Positions 1-8,751 of a stretch of DNA of 64,000 bases are shown here, piece by piece. Under the pieces are notes generated by a model that did no database searches, was not told where the DNA came from, and saw only the letters and a program-made list of their open reading frames with translations. The stretch is from MPNO01 sp965205995 (GTDB taxonomy: Bacteria > Pseudomonadota > Alphaproteobacteria > MPNO01). A program made the translations under genes and the position numbers. Position 1 is the stretch's first letter, and each line of letters begins with the position of its first letter. Location: positions 3,162,001 through 3,226,000 of the forward strand of contig OZ242200.1 of assembly GCA_965205995.1 (NCBI GenBank), in the 5' to 3' direction.

Positions 1-180
1 CGCCAGCGGCAGAGCGAGCCCCATGGCGTCTTCGAGGTAGAAATTCTCCCCCCGGTCGCGGACCACCGCCCACAGATAGGACGCATTGCCGAGCGAGGTG
101 ACGACCAGCGTCTCCGCCGGCAGCGCATCGGCCAGCACGCGGTAATAGGCCTCGCGGGTCGGCGGCGATCGCCTCACCAT
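1..180 (-). CDS. Thiamine-diphosphate decarboxylase, C-terminal-type subunit (sulfopyruvate/phosphonopyruvate decarboxylase beta-like), partial
   Basis: This is the N-terminal 60 residues of a gene running off the left edge. The readable start is MVRRSPPTREAYYRVLADAL, followed by TLVVTSLGNASYLWAVVRD and a DAMGLALPLA segment. This resembles the start of the TPP-binding half of split decarboxylases such as ComE or phosphonopyruvate decarboxylase, where a SLGN/S..L stretch precedes the cofactor-binding core. The ATG at 180 overlaps the stop of the preceding gene by 7 bases, so the two are translationally coupled and probably form one heteromeric enzyme. The GDG...N cofactor motif would lie outside the window. 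The substrate cannot be told. Confidence 0.6.
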   Translation of the reverse strand, partial: MVRRSPPTREAYYRVLADALPAETLVVTSLGNASYLWAVVRDRGENFYLEDAMGLALPLA

Positions 181-680
181 TGCACGTCCTCGCGGCCGAG
201 CAGCAGGACGAACGGCGAGGACGCCTCCTCGGCATAGGTCGCCGCCTGCTCCACCTGGGGGCCGATCGGCCGGCCGCCGTCGGCGACGGCGTAGCCGAGG
301 CCGAACCCGCGCAGCACGGGTTCCGTCACCCTTCCCTTGGGCACATGGTAGAACACCGGATCGGCCGGCGTTCCGCGGTAGGATGCCAAAATCAGCAGCG
401 GGAACTGGTAGCGCTGGGCGAGGCAGACCATGCCCGCGCCCATGCTCAACAGGCCCACATTCTGGATGATCAGGGCGGTGCGGGCGCCGCCGAGCCGCGC
501 GCCGCAGGCGATGGCGAGGGCTTCTTCCTCATGGGTGGCGCGGGTCAGCGCGATCCAGGGCGCCTGCTCGATCCTGACCAGGAACTCGCCGAGCCAGCCG
601 TCCGGCACCGTCACGGCGGCGCTCATGCCGATACGCTCCAGGGTTTCCAGGATCTCGGACGGGCGGTGGGTGGCGTTCAT
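174..680 (-). CDS. Thiamine-diphosphate decarboxylase, N-terminal-type subunit (sulfopyruvate decarboxylase alpha-like)
   Basis: This 168-residue protein matches the pyrimidine-binding (Pyr) half of split TPP enzymes such as the alpha subunit of sulfopyruvate decarboxylase. A THEEEALAIACGA segment (residues 49-61) carries the glutamate that activates the thiamine ring. A following TALIIQNVGLLSMGAG segment and PLLILASYRG are typical of the family. The length matches free-standing alpha subunits. The family decarboxylates 2-oxo acids such as sulfopyruvate or phosphonopyruvate, but I cannot assign the substrate. It is divergent from the TRAP operon on the other strand, with a 187-bp intergenic gap that should hold both promoters. 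Confidence 0.7.
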   Translation of the reverse strand: MNATHRPSEILETLERIGMSAAVTVPDGWLGEFLVRIEQAPWIALTRATHEEEALAIACGARLGGARTALIIQNVGLLSMGAGMVCLAQRYQFPLLILASYRGTPADPVFYHVPKGRVTEPVLRGFGLGYAVADGGRPIGPQVEQAATYAEEASSPFVLLLGREDVQW

Positions 681-867
681 CGGGGTACAAGACCGCCCGG
701 CGGGAACCGCGTCAAGCGTTCGCCAGGGAACCGCCGGCCGGGAAATCGCTTGCTGGCGCGTTTCGGGCCGCTCTAGACTTCATCCCGACAAGAACGACCC
801 CACGGCCGGCGCTCCGCAAGACGGTTCGCCGCGTCGGCAGGGGTCACCACCGGGGAGGAACTGTTCG

Positions 868-1881
868 ATGAAATACGCGACCCGCGCGAGCAGCGCGATC
901 GGAACCGGATTGCTGGCGCTCGCCCTGGTGGCGGGTGGGAGCGCCGAGCTCCGCGCCGCGCCGGCCAAGCTGACCATGGTCGGCTCCTGGCCGCCCAAGG
1001 TGTCCTCGGCGGCCGATATCGGCATCAAGTACCTGGAGACGGTGAACAAGCTCGCCAAGGGCGAGATCGAGATCGCCTTCAAGGGATCGCGCGACGTGGT
1101 GCCGACCTTCGATCAGCCCGAGGCGCTGGTGCGCGGCCTGTTCGACGTCTGGTACGGCGCGCCCAACTACTGGGCCGGCGTCGTCCCGGGCGGCTATTTC
1201 TCCGAATTGTCGCCTTACGAGATCCCGGATAACGGGCCGGGCAGCGAGCTGTTCGCGTTCATCGTCAAGATGTTCGAGCGTCACGGCGTGCGCTATCTCG
1301 GTCATTTCTCGGGTGAGCCGGATACCGGCAACCACTTCTTGTACACGCAGAAAAAGATCTCCGGCATCGGCGATCTCAAGGGGCGCAAAATCCGCGTGCC
1401 GCCGCTGACCCGCTTCTTCGTCAAGAATATCGGCGCGGAGCCGGTGACCCTGCCGCCGAGCGAGGTCTATCTGGCGCTGGATCGCGGCACCGTCGAGGGG
1501 TTCACCTGGCCGTATTACGACGGCTTCACCGCTTTCGGATGGCACAAGATATCGAAATTCGTCATCGCCCATCCGCTCTACCGGGACGGCGTCAGCGTCA
1601 AGATGAACCTCGCCAAGTGGAACAAGCTGTCCGGCGATCAGCAGAAAATCATGCTGGAAGCAGTGAGCCGGACCCAAGCGTGGTCGCAGGGCTGGGTGTC
1701 GGCCTACCAGGCGGTGCAGCTCAAGGACATGCTGAAGGGCGGCATGAAGCTGGTGACGTTCTCGGACGAGGAGGCCGCGCACTGGGAGACCACCGCCAAC
1801 GAGGCGCTCTGGGCCCAGTTCAAGTCGGTGATGAGCGCGGACGACTACGCAACCGCCCGGCGTCTGCTGGGATACAAGTAA
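868..1881 (+). CDS. TRAP transporter solute-binding protein, DctP family
   Basis: This is a 337-residue periplasmic binding protein of a TRAP transporter, which captures an organic acid for the DctQ/DctM permease encoded next to it. The first about 30 residues form a signal peptide (positive start, hydrophobic GLLALALVAGG, cleavage near LRAA). The family hallmark is present as IGDLKGRKIRVPPLTRFF, followed by LPPSEVYLALDRGTVEG and FTWPYYDGF. The ATG at 868 is chosen because a GGGGAGGAA ribosome site lies 7 bases upstream and the signal peptide starts there; the open frame extends far upstream but without such features. It is the first gene of a dctP-dctQ-dctM operon. The ligand is unknown. Confidence 0.9.
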   Translation: MKYATRASSAIGTGLLALALVAGGSAELRAAPAKLTMVGSWPPKVSSAADIGIKYLETVNKLAKGEIEIAFKGSRDVVPTFDQPEALVRGLFDVWYGAPNYWAGVVPGGYFSELSPYEIPDNGPGSELFAFIVKMFERHGVRYLGHFSGEPDTGNHFLYTQKKISGIGDLKGRKIRVPPLTRFFVKNIGAEPVTLPPSEVYLALDRGTVEGFTWPYYDGFTAFGWHKISKFVIAHPLYRDGVSVKMNLAKWNKLSGDQQKIMLEAVSRTQAWSQGWVSAYQAVQLKDMLKGGMKLVTFSDEEAAHWETTANEALWAQFKSVMSADDYATARRLLGYK

Positions 1882-1890
1882 GCGTTGAAT

Positions 1891-1934
1891 GGCCGGCCGG
1901 CGGACCCGCGCGGATGCGGGCCCGCCGGCCGGTC
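1891..1934 (+). promoter_or_regulatory. Long GC-rich stem-loop between dctP and dctQ
   Basis: The arms 1891-1909 and 1916-1934 pair over 19 positions with one mismatch and one G-T pair, around a GCGGAT loop. There is no T-run after it, so it is not a classical terminator. It lies 10 bases after the dctP stop. Such intercistronic hairpins commonly let the binding protein be made in excess over the membrane subunits, by protecting the upstream message or reducing read-through; that role is inferred here. Confidence 0.6.
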
Positions 1935-1954
1935 CCTCTTCAAGTCCCGGTTCA

Positions 1955-2506
1955 TTGACCGACAGCCCCTCTGAGGGATTGGCGACGGACCCGCGCCGCC
2001 CGCGCGCGGTGCGCGTGTTCGACCTGATCGTCGATGGCGGGGCGATACTGGCCGCCGTGCTGATGGTCGCGGTCATGCTGACCACAACCGTCAAGGTCGT
2101 CTTCCGCTACGGCCTCCGCGAAGGCCTGATCGGGATCGACCAGGTCAGCGGCACCATGCTGCTCTACATCACCTTCCTCGGCGCCGCCTGGGTGCTGCGC
2201 CGCGAGGAGCATGTGACGCTCGATCTGCTGGTCGGCCGGATGGCGCCGGGGGTCCGCCGGCATCTGTTGATCTGGGGTTCCGTCGTGGGCGCGCTGGTCT
2301 GCCTCACGGTGTCGGGGTTCGGAACCTTCGAGACCGTCACGTCGTGGCAGAGGGGGATCCGGATCCCGGCCGAGCTTGAGATGCCGCGGGCGATCAACCT
2401 GGTGGTGATCCCGGTCGGCTGCCTGTTCCTCGGCCTCCAGTTCGTGCGCCGCGCCTGGCGCCATTGGCAGCGGGCCGCACCGGCCGCGTCCGCGGGGGGC
2501 GGTTGA
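1955..2506 (+). CDS. TRAP transporter small permease, DctQ family
   Basis: This small membrane subunit couples the binding protein to the large TRAP permease. Four hydrophobic segments are visible, beginning VFDLIVDGGAILAAVLMVAV, then LLYITFLGAAWVLRREEHV (the conserved DctQ region with W and E-H), VVGALVCLTVSGF and INLVVIPVGCLFLGL. The frame is open from an ATG at 1889, but that stretch is the intercistronic hairpin, so I place the start at the TTG at 1955 (183 residues, the usual family size); a TTG at 1979 is equally possible. The gene ends 6 bases before dctM. Confidence 0.85.
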   Translation: MTDSPSEGLATDPRRPRAVRVFDLIVDGGAILAAVLMVAVMLTTTVKVVFRYGLREGLIGIDQVSGTMLLYITFLGAAWVLRREEHVTLDLLVGRMAPGVRRHLLIWGSVVGALVCLTVSGFGTFETVTSWQRGIRIPAELEMPRAINLVVIPVGCLFLGLQFVRRAWRHWQRAAPAASAGGG

Positions 2507-2512
2507 GCGGCG

Positions 2513-3826
2513 ATGGAGTGGTGGTTCCATCTGCTGTGCTTCTTCGGCGGGCTCGGCGTCCTGCTGCTCGCCGGCATTCCCGTGGCGGTCGCCTTCATGC
2601 TGGTCAATCTGGTCGGGGTCTATGTGTTCTGGGGCGGCGCCATGGGGCTCAACCAGCTGATCCTCAGCATCGACAGCTCGGTCTCGACCTTCGTCCTGGT
2701 GCCGCTGCCGATGTTCATCCTCATGGGATCGGTGATGTTCCATTCCGGCGTCGCGTACAAGATGATCGACGTGCTCGACCAGTGGCTCGGCCGGATCGCC
2801 GGGCGGCTGGCCGTGCTCGCGGTCGCCGCCGGGGCGCTGTTCGCGACGTTGACCGGCGTTGCGATGGGAAGCGTCGCCATGCTGGGCTCGACGCTCGCCC
2901 CCGACATGGAGCGCCGGGGCTACGCGAAATCGATGTCGCTCGGCCCCATCCTGGCGAGCGGCAGCCTGGCGATCATGATCCCGCCGAGCGCGCTCGCCGT
3001 CATCCTGGCGAGCCTGGGCCGGTTCTCGGTGGGCAAGCTGCTCATCGCCATCATCGTGCCGGGGCTGTTGCTGGCGGTCATCTATGTCGCCTACATCGTC
3101 ATCCGCTGCCACCTGCAACCGTCGCTCGCGCCGGTCTACAGCGTGGCGCCGACGCCGCTGCCGCGCCGCCTCGCAGATTCCGCGCGCTACGTCCTGCCGC
3201 CGGTCTCGATCATTCTGCTGGTGATCGGCACGATCTTTCTCGGCATCGCCACGCCCACCGAAGCCGCGGCGGTGGGCGCTCTTCTGAGCTTCGCGGTGGC
3301 CGCGCTCTACCGCCGCCTGACCTGGGAGGTGACCAAGAAAGCGGTCGGCTCGGCGACCTCGCTCTCGGTGATGGTGCTGCTGATCCTGACCGGCTCGGCC
3401 GCCTTCGGCCAGCTCCTCAGCTTCTCCGGCGTCACGCCGGCGATCACCCGCCTCGCCACCGACCTGCCGGTGGATCCGATCGTCATCCTGATCCTGATGC
3501 AGCTCGTGGTGATCTTTCTCGGCATGTTCATCGAGCAGACATCCATCGTCATGGTGACCATTCCGATCTTCATGCCGATCGTCGGGGCGATGGGCTGGGA
3601 CCCGGTGTGGTTCGGCGCGATCATGGTGCTGAACCTGGAAATGGCGACCATCTCGCCGCCCTTCGGCCTGTCGCTGTTCGTCATGAAGGGCATCGCGTCG
3701 CCGGACACGACGATGAACGACATCTATCGCGCCGCCCTTCCCTTCGTCGGGCTGAACCTGATCGTCATGGCGGTGATGATCGCCTTCCCCGGCAGCGTCC
3801 TCTGGCTCCCCGGGCTGATGGAGTAG
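2513..3826 (+). CDS. TRAP transporter large permease, DctM family
   Basis: This is a 437-residue integral membrane protein, the ion-coupled translocation subunit of the TRAP transporter. Family features are visible: LAGIPVAVAFML near the N-terminus, LVPLPMFILMGSVMFHSG, a GVAMGSVAMLGSTLAPDMERRGY segment with SLAIMIPPSALAVI, ATPTEAAAVGA in the middle, and a C-terminal ISPPFGLSLFVMKGIA. Length and motif order are normal. The start ATG follows the dctQ stop by 6 bases, consistent with co-translation. It is convergent with the arylsulfotransferase-like gene 32 bases downstream. Confidence 0.93.
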   Translation: MEWWFHLLCFFGGLGVLLLAGIPVAVAFMLVNLVGVYVFWGGAMGLNQLILSIDSSVSTFVLVPLPMFILMGSVMFHSGVAYKMIDVLDQWLGRIAGRLAVLAVAAGALFATLTGVAMGSVAMLGSTLAPDMERRGYAKSMSLGPILASGSLAIMIPPSALAVILASLGRFSVGKLLIAIIVPGLLLAVIYVAYIVIRCHLQPSLAPVYSVAPTPLPRRLADSARYVLPPVSIILLVIGTIFLGIATPTEAAAVGALLSFAVAALYRRLTWEVTKKAVGSATSLSVMVLLILTGSAAFGQLLSFSGVTPAITRLATDLPVDPIVILILMQLVVIFLGMFIEQTSIVMVTIPIFMPIVGAMGWDPVWFGAIMVLNLEMATISPPFGLSLFVMKGIASPDTTMNDIYRAALPFVGLNLIVMAVMIAFPGSVLWLPGLME

Positions 3827-3858
3827 TCGCGGCCCGGCGACCGCGCCGACAAACCCTA

Positions 3859-5412
3859 TCAGGCGGGCTCGGTCCCGAAATCGGGATAGTGCTCGGTGCG
3901 GAACGACGACAGCGCCACCGGGTCGTCGGCCGAACGGTCGTTGACGACCAGCTCGAACACGATTTCGCCCGGCGATCCCGGCGTCACCTCGATCAGCCGC
4001 GCCAGGCAGTGGCCGGCATAGACGCTGGCGGACGGCACCCCGTCGACGGTACAGACCCCGCCATAGTTGATGAACGTGTTGCCGGTTCGCGGCAGCCGGA
4101 ACACGCCGCTCTGATAGGCCGAGAAGGTGCCGTCGTCGCGCTGCCCGCGGCACCAGACCTGGCTTGCCGTCCGGGCGTCCGCATCGACGGCGAACTCGAC
4201 GGCCCGGCTGTAGCTCGCGGCGCCCTCCATCTTCGCATCGGGCGGTGCGGCGCGCTCATTGCCGTTGTCGAAGCAGAGGATGGTGCCCGCCCGCGACACC
4301 GAACAATCATGCTGGTGGTATTGCCATTCGAGCCCGTCCGCCGGGGTCAGCAGACGTTCGGACCAGGGCGCGCGCCAGTTGGCAGGGGTGCCGAGGATCC
4401 AGTCGAGCGCGCCGGTCGACCGGTCGATCCCGATCAGGCAGTCCTGATGGCGCACCGACGCGACGATCCGGTCGCGGTCCGCGTCATAGGCAAGCCCGTT
4501 GACGTGGCTCCAGTCGCAGGTATCGGGATAGCCGCGGCGCACCCAGTAGCCGGCGCGGCTGCCGTAGCACACCCGGCGGGGGTCGAGCAGGTCCAGCATC
4601 CGGTACTCGTTGACCACCGATCCGTCGCGCGCGAACTCGACGATCACGTCGCCGACCACGCGCGCGGTTTCGGTCTCGCCGCCGGGATCTTCCTCTTTCA
4701 CCGGAAATCCCTCGATGTCGCGGATCTCCATGCTGCACACCAGGATATTTCCCGACGGCAGCTCGATGGCGGAGTGGTGGAACATCTCGGTCGCCACCGG
4801 GATCGCGCCGGCAGGGGGCGTCTTGCCCTCCCACCGGCCGGCCGCATACCACTCGGCCACGGTATCGCCGAGCAGGTCGATCTCGCAGAGCCGCCCGTCG
4901 GCGACATAGAGGATGTTGCCGTTCGCAAGCCGGCGCACATCGCCGACCGCCTCGTCGATCCGGTAGAACCAGGCGATCTCCCCCGCGCGGTCGAGAGCGA
5001 CGATGAGACCGAACCCGGGGAGATGTTCGGAAGCCGGCGAGTAGCGGATATTGAACAGCATCGCGCCGGGCTCGCGCTTCTCCGGCACGCGGGTCGTCAC
5101 CTGTAACGGCGGAAAATCGCCGGGGAGTCGCGGCGCGGTGAAGGCGAGCGGCGCAGGCCCCGCGATCCGGTTTCCATCCTCGTCCTCGGCCGCGACCGAT
5201 ACGGTGCAGGTCTCGCCGGGGCGGATACCGACCAGCGGCACGCGGTGCTGGCTGCGCGCCGCATCGCCGGTCCGCGCCCGCCACCTGCGATCCGAGCCCG
5301 ACACCTCCACGATCGCCCGCGAAGGCGCGTCGGTGGCGAATTCGACGACGGCGGCAAGCGGTGCCCGCGGGTTCGGGTTGGCCGCGATTGCCGGGATGGA
5401 TGAAAACTTCAT
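3859..5412 (-). CDS. Arylsulfotransferase (ASST) family protein
   Basis: This 517-residue protein of the arylsulfate sulfotransferase family has an N-terminal Ig-like domain (about residues 15-95) followed by a six-bladed propeller. Characterised members move a sulfuryl group between phenolic esters through an active-site histidine. Candidate active-site positions are seen in the expected order: HH 212-213, WSHVNG with His303, Arg321 in SVRHQ, and YHQHDC with His366/His368, followed by FDNGNE. No signal peptide is visible at the chosen ATG (5412; AGGGGA about 6 bases upstream), whereas E. coli AssT is periplasmic. It could act on small organosulfur compounds, which would fit the decarboxylase at the left edge, but that link is speculative. 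Confidence 0.8.
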   Translation of the reverse strand: MKFSSIPAIAANPNPRAPLAAVVEFATDAPSRAIVEVSGSDRRWRARTGDAARSQHRVPLVGIRPGETCTVSVAAEDEDGNRIAGPAPLAFTAPRLPGDFPPLQVTTRVPEKREPGAMLFNIRYSPASEHLPGFGLIVALDRAGEIAWFYRIDEAVGDVRRLANGNILYVADGRLCEIDLLGDTVAEWYAAGRWEGKTPPAGAIPVATEMFHHSAIELPSGNILVCSMEIRDIEGFPVKEEDPGGETETARVVGDVIVEFARDGSVVNEYRMLDLLDPRRVCYGSRAGYWVRRGYPDTCDWSHVNGLAYDADRDRIVASVRHQDCLIGIDRSTGALDWILGTPANWRAPWSERLLTPADGLEWQYHQHDCSVSRAGTILCFDNGNERAAPPDAKMEGAASYSRAVEFAVDADARTASQVWCRGQRDDGTFSAYQSGVFRLPRTGNTFINYGGVCTVDGVPSASVYAGHCLARLIEVTPGSPGEIVFELVVNDRSADDPVALSSFRTEHYPDFGTEPA

Positions 5413-5554
5413 GCGTGTCCCCTATATGAACGCTGTCGCCGTGGGTCCCGTCGCCGGACGCGCGAAATCCGGCGGCTCCCCCCGATCCCTCTAGCGTAAC
5501 CGGCGGATCGGTGCCACAACGCGGGGGGGAAACACGAAAGTTGGGAGGTGCAGG

Positions 5555-6631
5555 ATGGTACACCGTTTTATGGCGGCGTTCGCCGCCGCAATTCTGATCT
5601 GCTCGGGCGGCGTGGCGAAGGCCGCGGATTATTTCGAGGGCAAGACGATCGCCGTCCTCAGCCCGGTGCCGGGCGGCAGCGGGCTTGACCGGCTGACGCG
5701 CGCATTCGTCAGGCACTGGCCGAAACACATTCCCGGCAATCCGAAGATGATCGTCAAGAACATGCCGGGCGGCGGCGGCGCGAAGGGGCTGAACCTGCTT
5801 CAGGAACGCGCCCGCCCGGACGGGTTGACGCTGTATCTGGGTCCGTGGAGCGCGCCCGGCATCATCGCCGGCGATCCGGCGCTGCGCTATGTCCCGGAGG
5901 AGCTGGTGATGATCGGCGCCGGCGGTCTCGACCGCGTCACCCTGATGAGGACGGACGTGGCGCCCGGAATCAAGACATCCGCGGACGTGATGAAGGTGAA
6001 GTCCTTCAATGTCGGGGGACGGCGGGCGGACCGGATGCTGGACTTCATGGGCAACCTCACGATGGAGATGATCGGCGCCAATTACCGCTTCGTCGGCGGT
6101 TATCGCGGCATGGCCAAGATCCGCCCGGCCTTCATGTCCAACGAGGTGCAGGCCGCCAATAGCGGCAGCATCGGCTATTTCGTGTTTTTCAAGGACACGA
6201 TGCTGAAGGACGGATCGGCGATCGCGCTGTGGTCGCACCCGAACTTCGACAAGGACGGGAACATCGTGAAGGCAAAGTCCTTCGAGGGCGTGCCGAGCTT
6301 CGAGGAGGTCTACAAGGAGGTGCATGGGAAGATGCCCGGCGGACCCCTCTGGAAGACCTACAAATGGTATTCCATGGCGCTGAGCAATGCGACGATGACG
6401 GTCTTCGCGGCGCCGGGAACGCCCAGGGACGTGGCCGATATCCTGCGCGCGTCCTACCAGGCGACGACGAAGGATCCCGCCTATGTCGAGCCGGAAAAGA
6501 AGCGTCTGGGCGGCACCGAGATCAACTTCATCGGTATCGAGGAAGCGCTCCGGATCCAGAGGACGTTCCGCAAGGTGGACGCCGAGATCCTGGCGACGCT
6601 CAAGAAAATGACCAGGATCGGGCAGAAGTAA
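5555..6631 (+). CDS. Tripartite tricarboxylate transporter binding protein (Bug/TctC family)
   Basis: This 358-residue periplasmic binding protein starts with a signal peptide (MVHRFMAAFAAAILICSGGV, cleavage near AKA-AD). The Bug-family core is visible: GKTIAVLSPVPGGSGLDRLTR, IPGNPKMIVKNMPGGGG and AAPGTPRDVADILR toward the C-terminus. It is somewhat longer than the usual 320-330 residues. A strong GGGAGGTG ribosome site precedes the ATG at 5555. It faces a convergent TctA-TctB fusion gene and very likely supplies ligand to that permease. The substrate is probably a carboxylate, but it cannot be read from sequence. Confidence 0.85.
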   Translation: MVHRFMAAFAAAILICSGGVAKAADYFEGKTIAVLSPVPGGSGLDRLTRAFVRHWPKHIPGNPKMIVKNMPGGGGAKGLNLLQERARPDGLTLYLGPWSAPGIIAGDPALRYVPEELVMIGAGGLDRVTLMRTDVAPGIKTSADVMKVKSFNVGGRRADRMLDFMGNLTMEMIGANYRFVGGYRGMAKIRPAFMSNEVQAANSGSIGYFVFFKDTMLKDGSAIALWSHPNFDKDGNIVKAKSFEGVPSFEEVYKEVHGKMPGGPLWKTYKWYSMALSNATMTVFAAPGTPRDVADILRASYQATTKDPAYVEPEKKRLGGTEINFIGIEEALRIQRTFRKVDAEILATLKKMTRIGQK

Positions 6632-6657
6632 CGGCGTCCCGGTTCGGTTTGCGGATT

Positions 6658-6687
6658 GGCGGGGCCCGCGTGGCCCCGCCTTTCGTT
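6658..6687 (+). terminator. Rho-independent terminator between convergent tctC-like and tctAB-like genes
   Basis: A perfect 9-bp stem (GGCGGGGCC at 6658-6666 with GGCCCCGCC at 6672-6680, loop CGCGT) is followed by TTTCGTT. It lies 27 bases after the binding-protein stop and just past the stop of the opposite gene. An A-rich run on the other side could let it work weakly in both directions. Confidence 0.75.
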
Positions 6688-6699
6688 CCGGCGCCCGGT

Positions 6700-8679
6700 T
6701 CAGCCGAACAGCAGCGGAATGTGCCAGAACACGTTCATCACCTTGTCGTAGAACAGATAGAGGAACGCCCAGCCGCCCGCCGCATAGCCGAGCGATACGA
6801 TCCACCCGTATCCGCCCCAGCGCCATAGATAGACGGCGATGAACAGAGGCAGCGCCACCATCTGGCCGAACAGGTAGCCGACGACGAGCAGGGCGAACAG
6901 ATAGAAGAAAAACACCGTGGCGCGTCCGAGGATGGCGCGCTCCGCGTCGGCGGCGGCGACGGCGCGGAAGCCCCCGGCCTTGCGGATCGCGGCGTTGAGC
7001 GCGCGCCCTTCCACGCACAGGACGGCGATCGACAGGGCCGCGGCCGGGATCGCGGCGGTCAGCGGGAACTGCCGCACGACCATGGGCCAGGCCAGGGATT
7101 CCAGCGCCGCCCAGACGAACAGCGCCGTCAGGGCAAGGGCAAGCGGGGTAGAGATGACAAGATTGCGCTCCGTACCCTCGCCCAGGACCGGGGTATCGGG
7201 ACGGCGTTTCGACTTGGCGACCCGGTAGACCGACATCGCCAGCGTCAGCACGACCAGGGCCGAGATCACCAGGACGATGGGCCGGCCGAACCAGCCCAGC
7301 CCGTCATGCACCCGCATGCTGATCTGGTAGGCGTTCTCGAGGATCGGCCCGAGGATCAGGGCGAGAACCAGCGGTGGGCGGGGCCAGCCGCCGCGCTTCA
7401 TCAGGAACCCGACGATCCCCATCGTGAGGCAGGCGATCCAGTCGCCCATCGACGCGCCGCCGAGCCACGCGCCCATGAACACGAACACGATCACTCCGGG
7501 AACGATCAGGTGACCCCGGATGAAGGCGACCTTCGCGACCTGGTTGCTCCACATCATCAGCAGCCCGGCGACCAGGATGTTGGCGACGACGATGGTCCAG
7601 ATCATGCTGAAGGTGATGTCGAGCTTGTCGGTCAGCATTTCGGGGCCGGGCTTGAGGCCCTGGATCAAGAGCGCGCCCATGAGGATGGCGGTCCCGAGGC
7701 TGCCGGGAATGCCGAAGGCGACCATGGGCAGGAGGGCGCCGCCGCGGGTGGCGTTGTTGGCCGCCTCCGGCGCGATGACGCCGCGGATATCCCCGCGCCC
7801 GAACATCGACTGGTCCTTGGCCGACTGGACGGCGTGGCCATAGGCGATCCAGTCGACGACCGCCGCGCCCAGCCCCGGAAGCATGCCGACATAGGTGCCG
7901 AGCGCGGCGCAGCGAAGCGTCAGCCACCAGTGCCGGAAGGCGTCCTTGATTCCCTCCAGCATGCCGCCGCCCTGGCTCTGCTCCTTGGGAATGCGGGCGA
8001 TGGAAGAATCGCGGATCGCGAGCTCCATCAGCTCGGGGATCGCGAACAGGCCGAGGACCACCGGGATCAGCGGAAGCCCGTCGAGCAGATAGGAGGTCCC
8101 CAGCCAGTAGCGCGGAACCGGCGCGGTCTCGGCATAGCCGATCATCGACATCATCAGCCCGAGCAGCGCAACGATCAGCCCCTTGAGGATCGAGCCGCCG
8201 CTGAGCGAGCCCACCATGGCGAGCCCGAGCACGCCCAGCATGAGCAATTCGGGCGACCCGAAGGCGAGGATGATGGGCAGCACCAGCGGGATCGACACCG
8301 CCAGGATCAGCGCGCCGAACACGCCGCCGAAAGCCGACACGGTGAAGGCGGCGCCGAAGGCGCGGGCGGCCTTGCCCTGCTGCGCCATGGGGTAGCCGTC
8401 GAGGATCGTCGCCTGCGACGCAGCCGTGCCGGGAATCCCGAGCAACACCGAGGCGATGGTGTCGCTGGTCGAGGTCACCGCGAACATCCCCAGAAGCAGG
8501 GCGAACGCGGAAACCGGCTCCATGCCGTAGGTGAAGGGCAGCAGGATCACCAGGCCGATGATGCCGCCGAGCCCGGGGACCGCGCCGAGCCAGATACCCA
8601 GAAGCACGCCCAGAACCAGAAAGCCGATCGCCGGCCACTGGAAAACCAGGACGAGACCGCCCAGCACGGCGTCCATCAT
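6700..8679 (-). CDS. Tripartite tricarboxylate transporter permease, TctA-TctB fusion
   Basis: This is a 659-residue polytopic membrane protein. Residues 1 to about 500 are a TctA large permease: LLGIWLGAVPGLGGIIGLVI, then ASVLLGIPGTAASQATILDGY, IGYAETAPVPRYWLGTSYLLDGLPLIPVVLGLFAIPEL and the central PGLGAAVVDWIAYGHAV with APEAANNATRGGALLPM. Residues about 510-659 contain four further hydrophobic segments of the TctB small-permease type (PLALALTALFVWAALES ... FFFYLFALLVVGYLFG ... GYGWIVSLGYAAGG). TctA and TctB are usually separate genes, so this is a fusion. The N-terminus reads MMD; either Met may be used. It lies downstream of the macro-domain gene with a 72-base gap, and probably pairs with the convergent TctC-type protein. 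Confidence 0.88.
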   Translation of the reverse strand: MMDAVLGGLVLVFQWPAIGFLVLGVLLGIWLGAVPGLGGIIGLVILLPFTYGMEPVSAFALLLGMFAVTSTSDTIASVLLGIPGTAASQATILDGYPMAQQGKAARAFGAAFTVSAFGGVFGALILAVSIPLVLPIILAFGSPELLMLGVLGLAMVGSLSGGSILKGLIVALLGLMMSMIGYAETAPVPRYWLGTSYLLDGLPLIPVVLGLFAIPELMELAIRDSSIARIPKEQSQGGGMLEGIKDAFRHWWLTLRCAALGTYVGMLPGLGAAVVDWIAYGHAVQSAKDQSMFGRGDIRGVIAPEAANNATRGGALLPMVAFGIPGSLGTAILMGALLIQGLKPGPEMLTDKLDITFSMIWTIVVANILVAGLLMMWSNQVAKVAFIRGHLIVPGVIVFVFMGAWLGGASMGDWIACLTMGIVGFLMKRGGWPRPPLVLALILGPILENAYQISMRVHDGLGWFGRPIVLVISALVVLTLAMSVYRVAKSKRRPDTPVLGEGTERNLVISTPLALALTALFVWAALESLAWPMVVRQFPLTAAIPAAALSIAVLCVEGRALNAAIRKAGGFRAVAAADAERAILGRATVFFFYLFALLVVGYLFGQMVALPLFIAVYLWRWGGYGWIVSLGYAAGGWAFLYLFYDKVMNVFWHIPLLFG

Positions 8680-8751
8680 CGGCCGGTCTCCCCCTCGGTG
8701 CGCCTGTCGGGCGGTCCGCGCTTGTCGAAATCGCTCACGGCGCGGTCCAGG

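Noticed and set aside
2464..5106. Plus-strand 880-codon frame across the TRAP permease and the arylsulfotransferase-like gene
   Set aside because: It overlaps dctM in another frame and the ASST gene in antisense; protein is Arg-rich without motifs.
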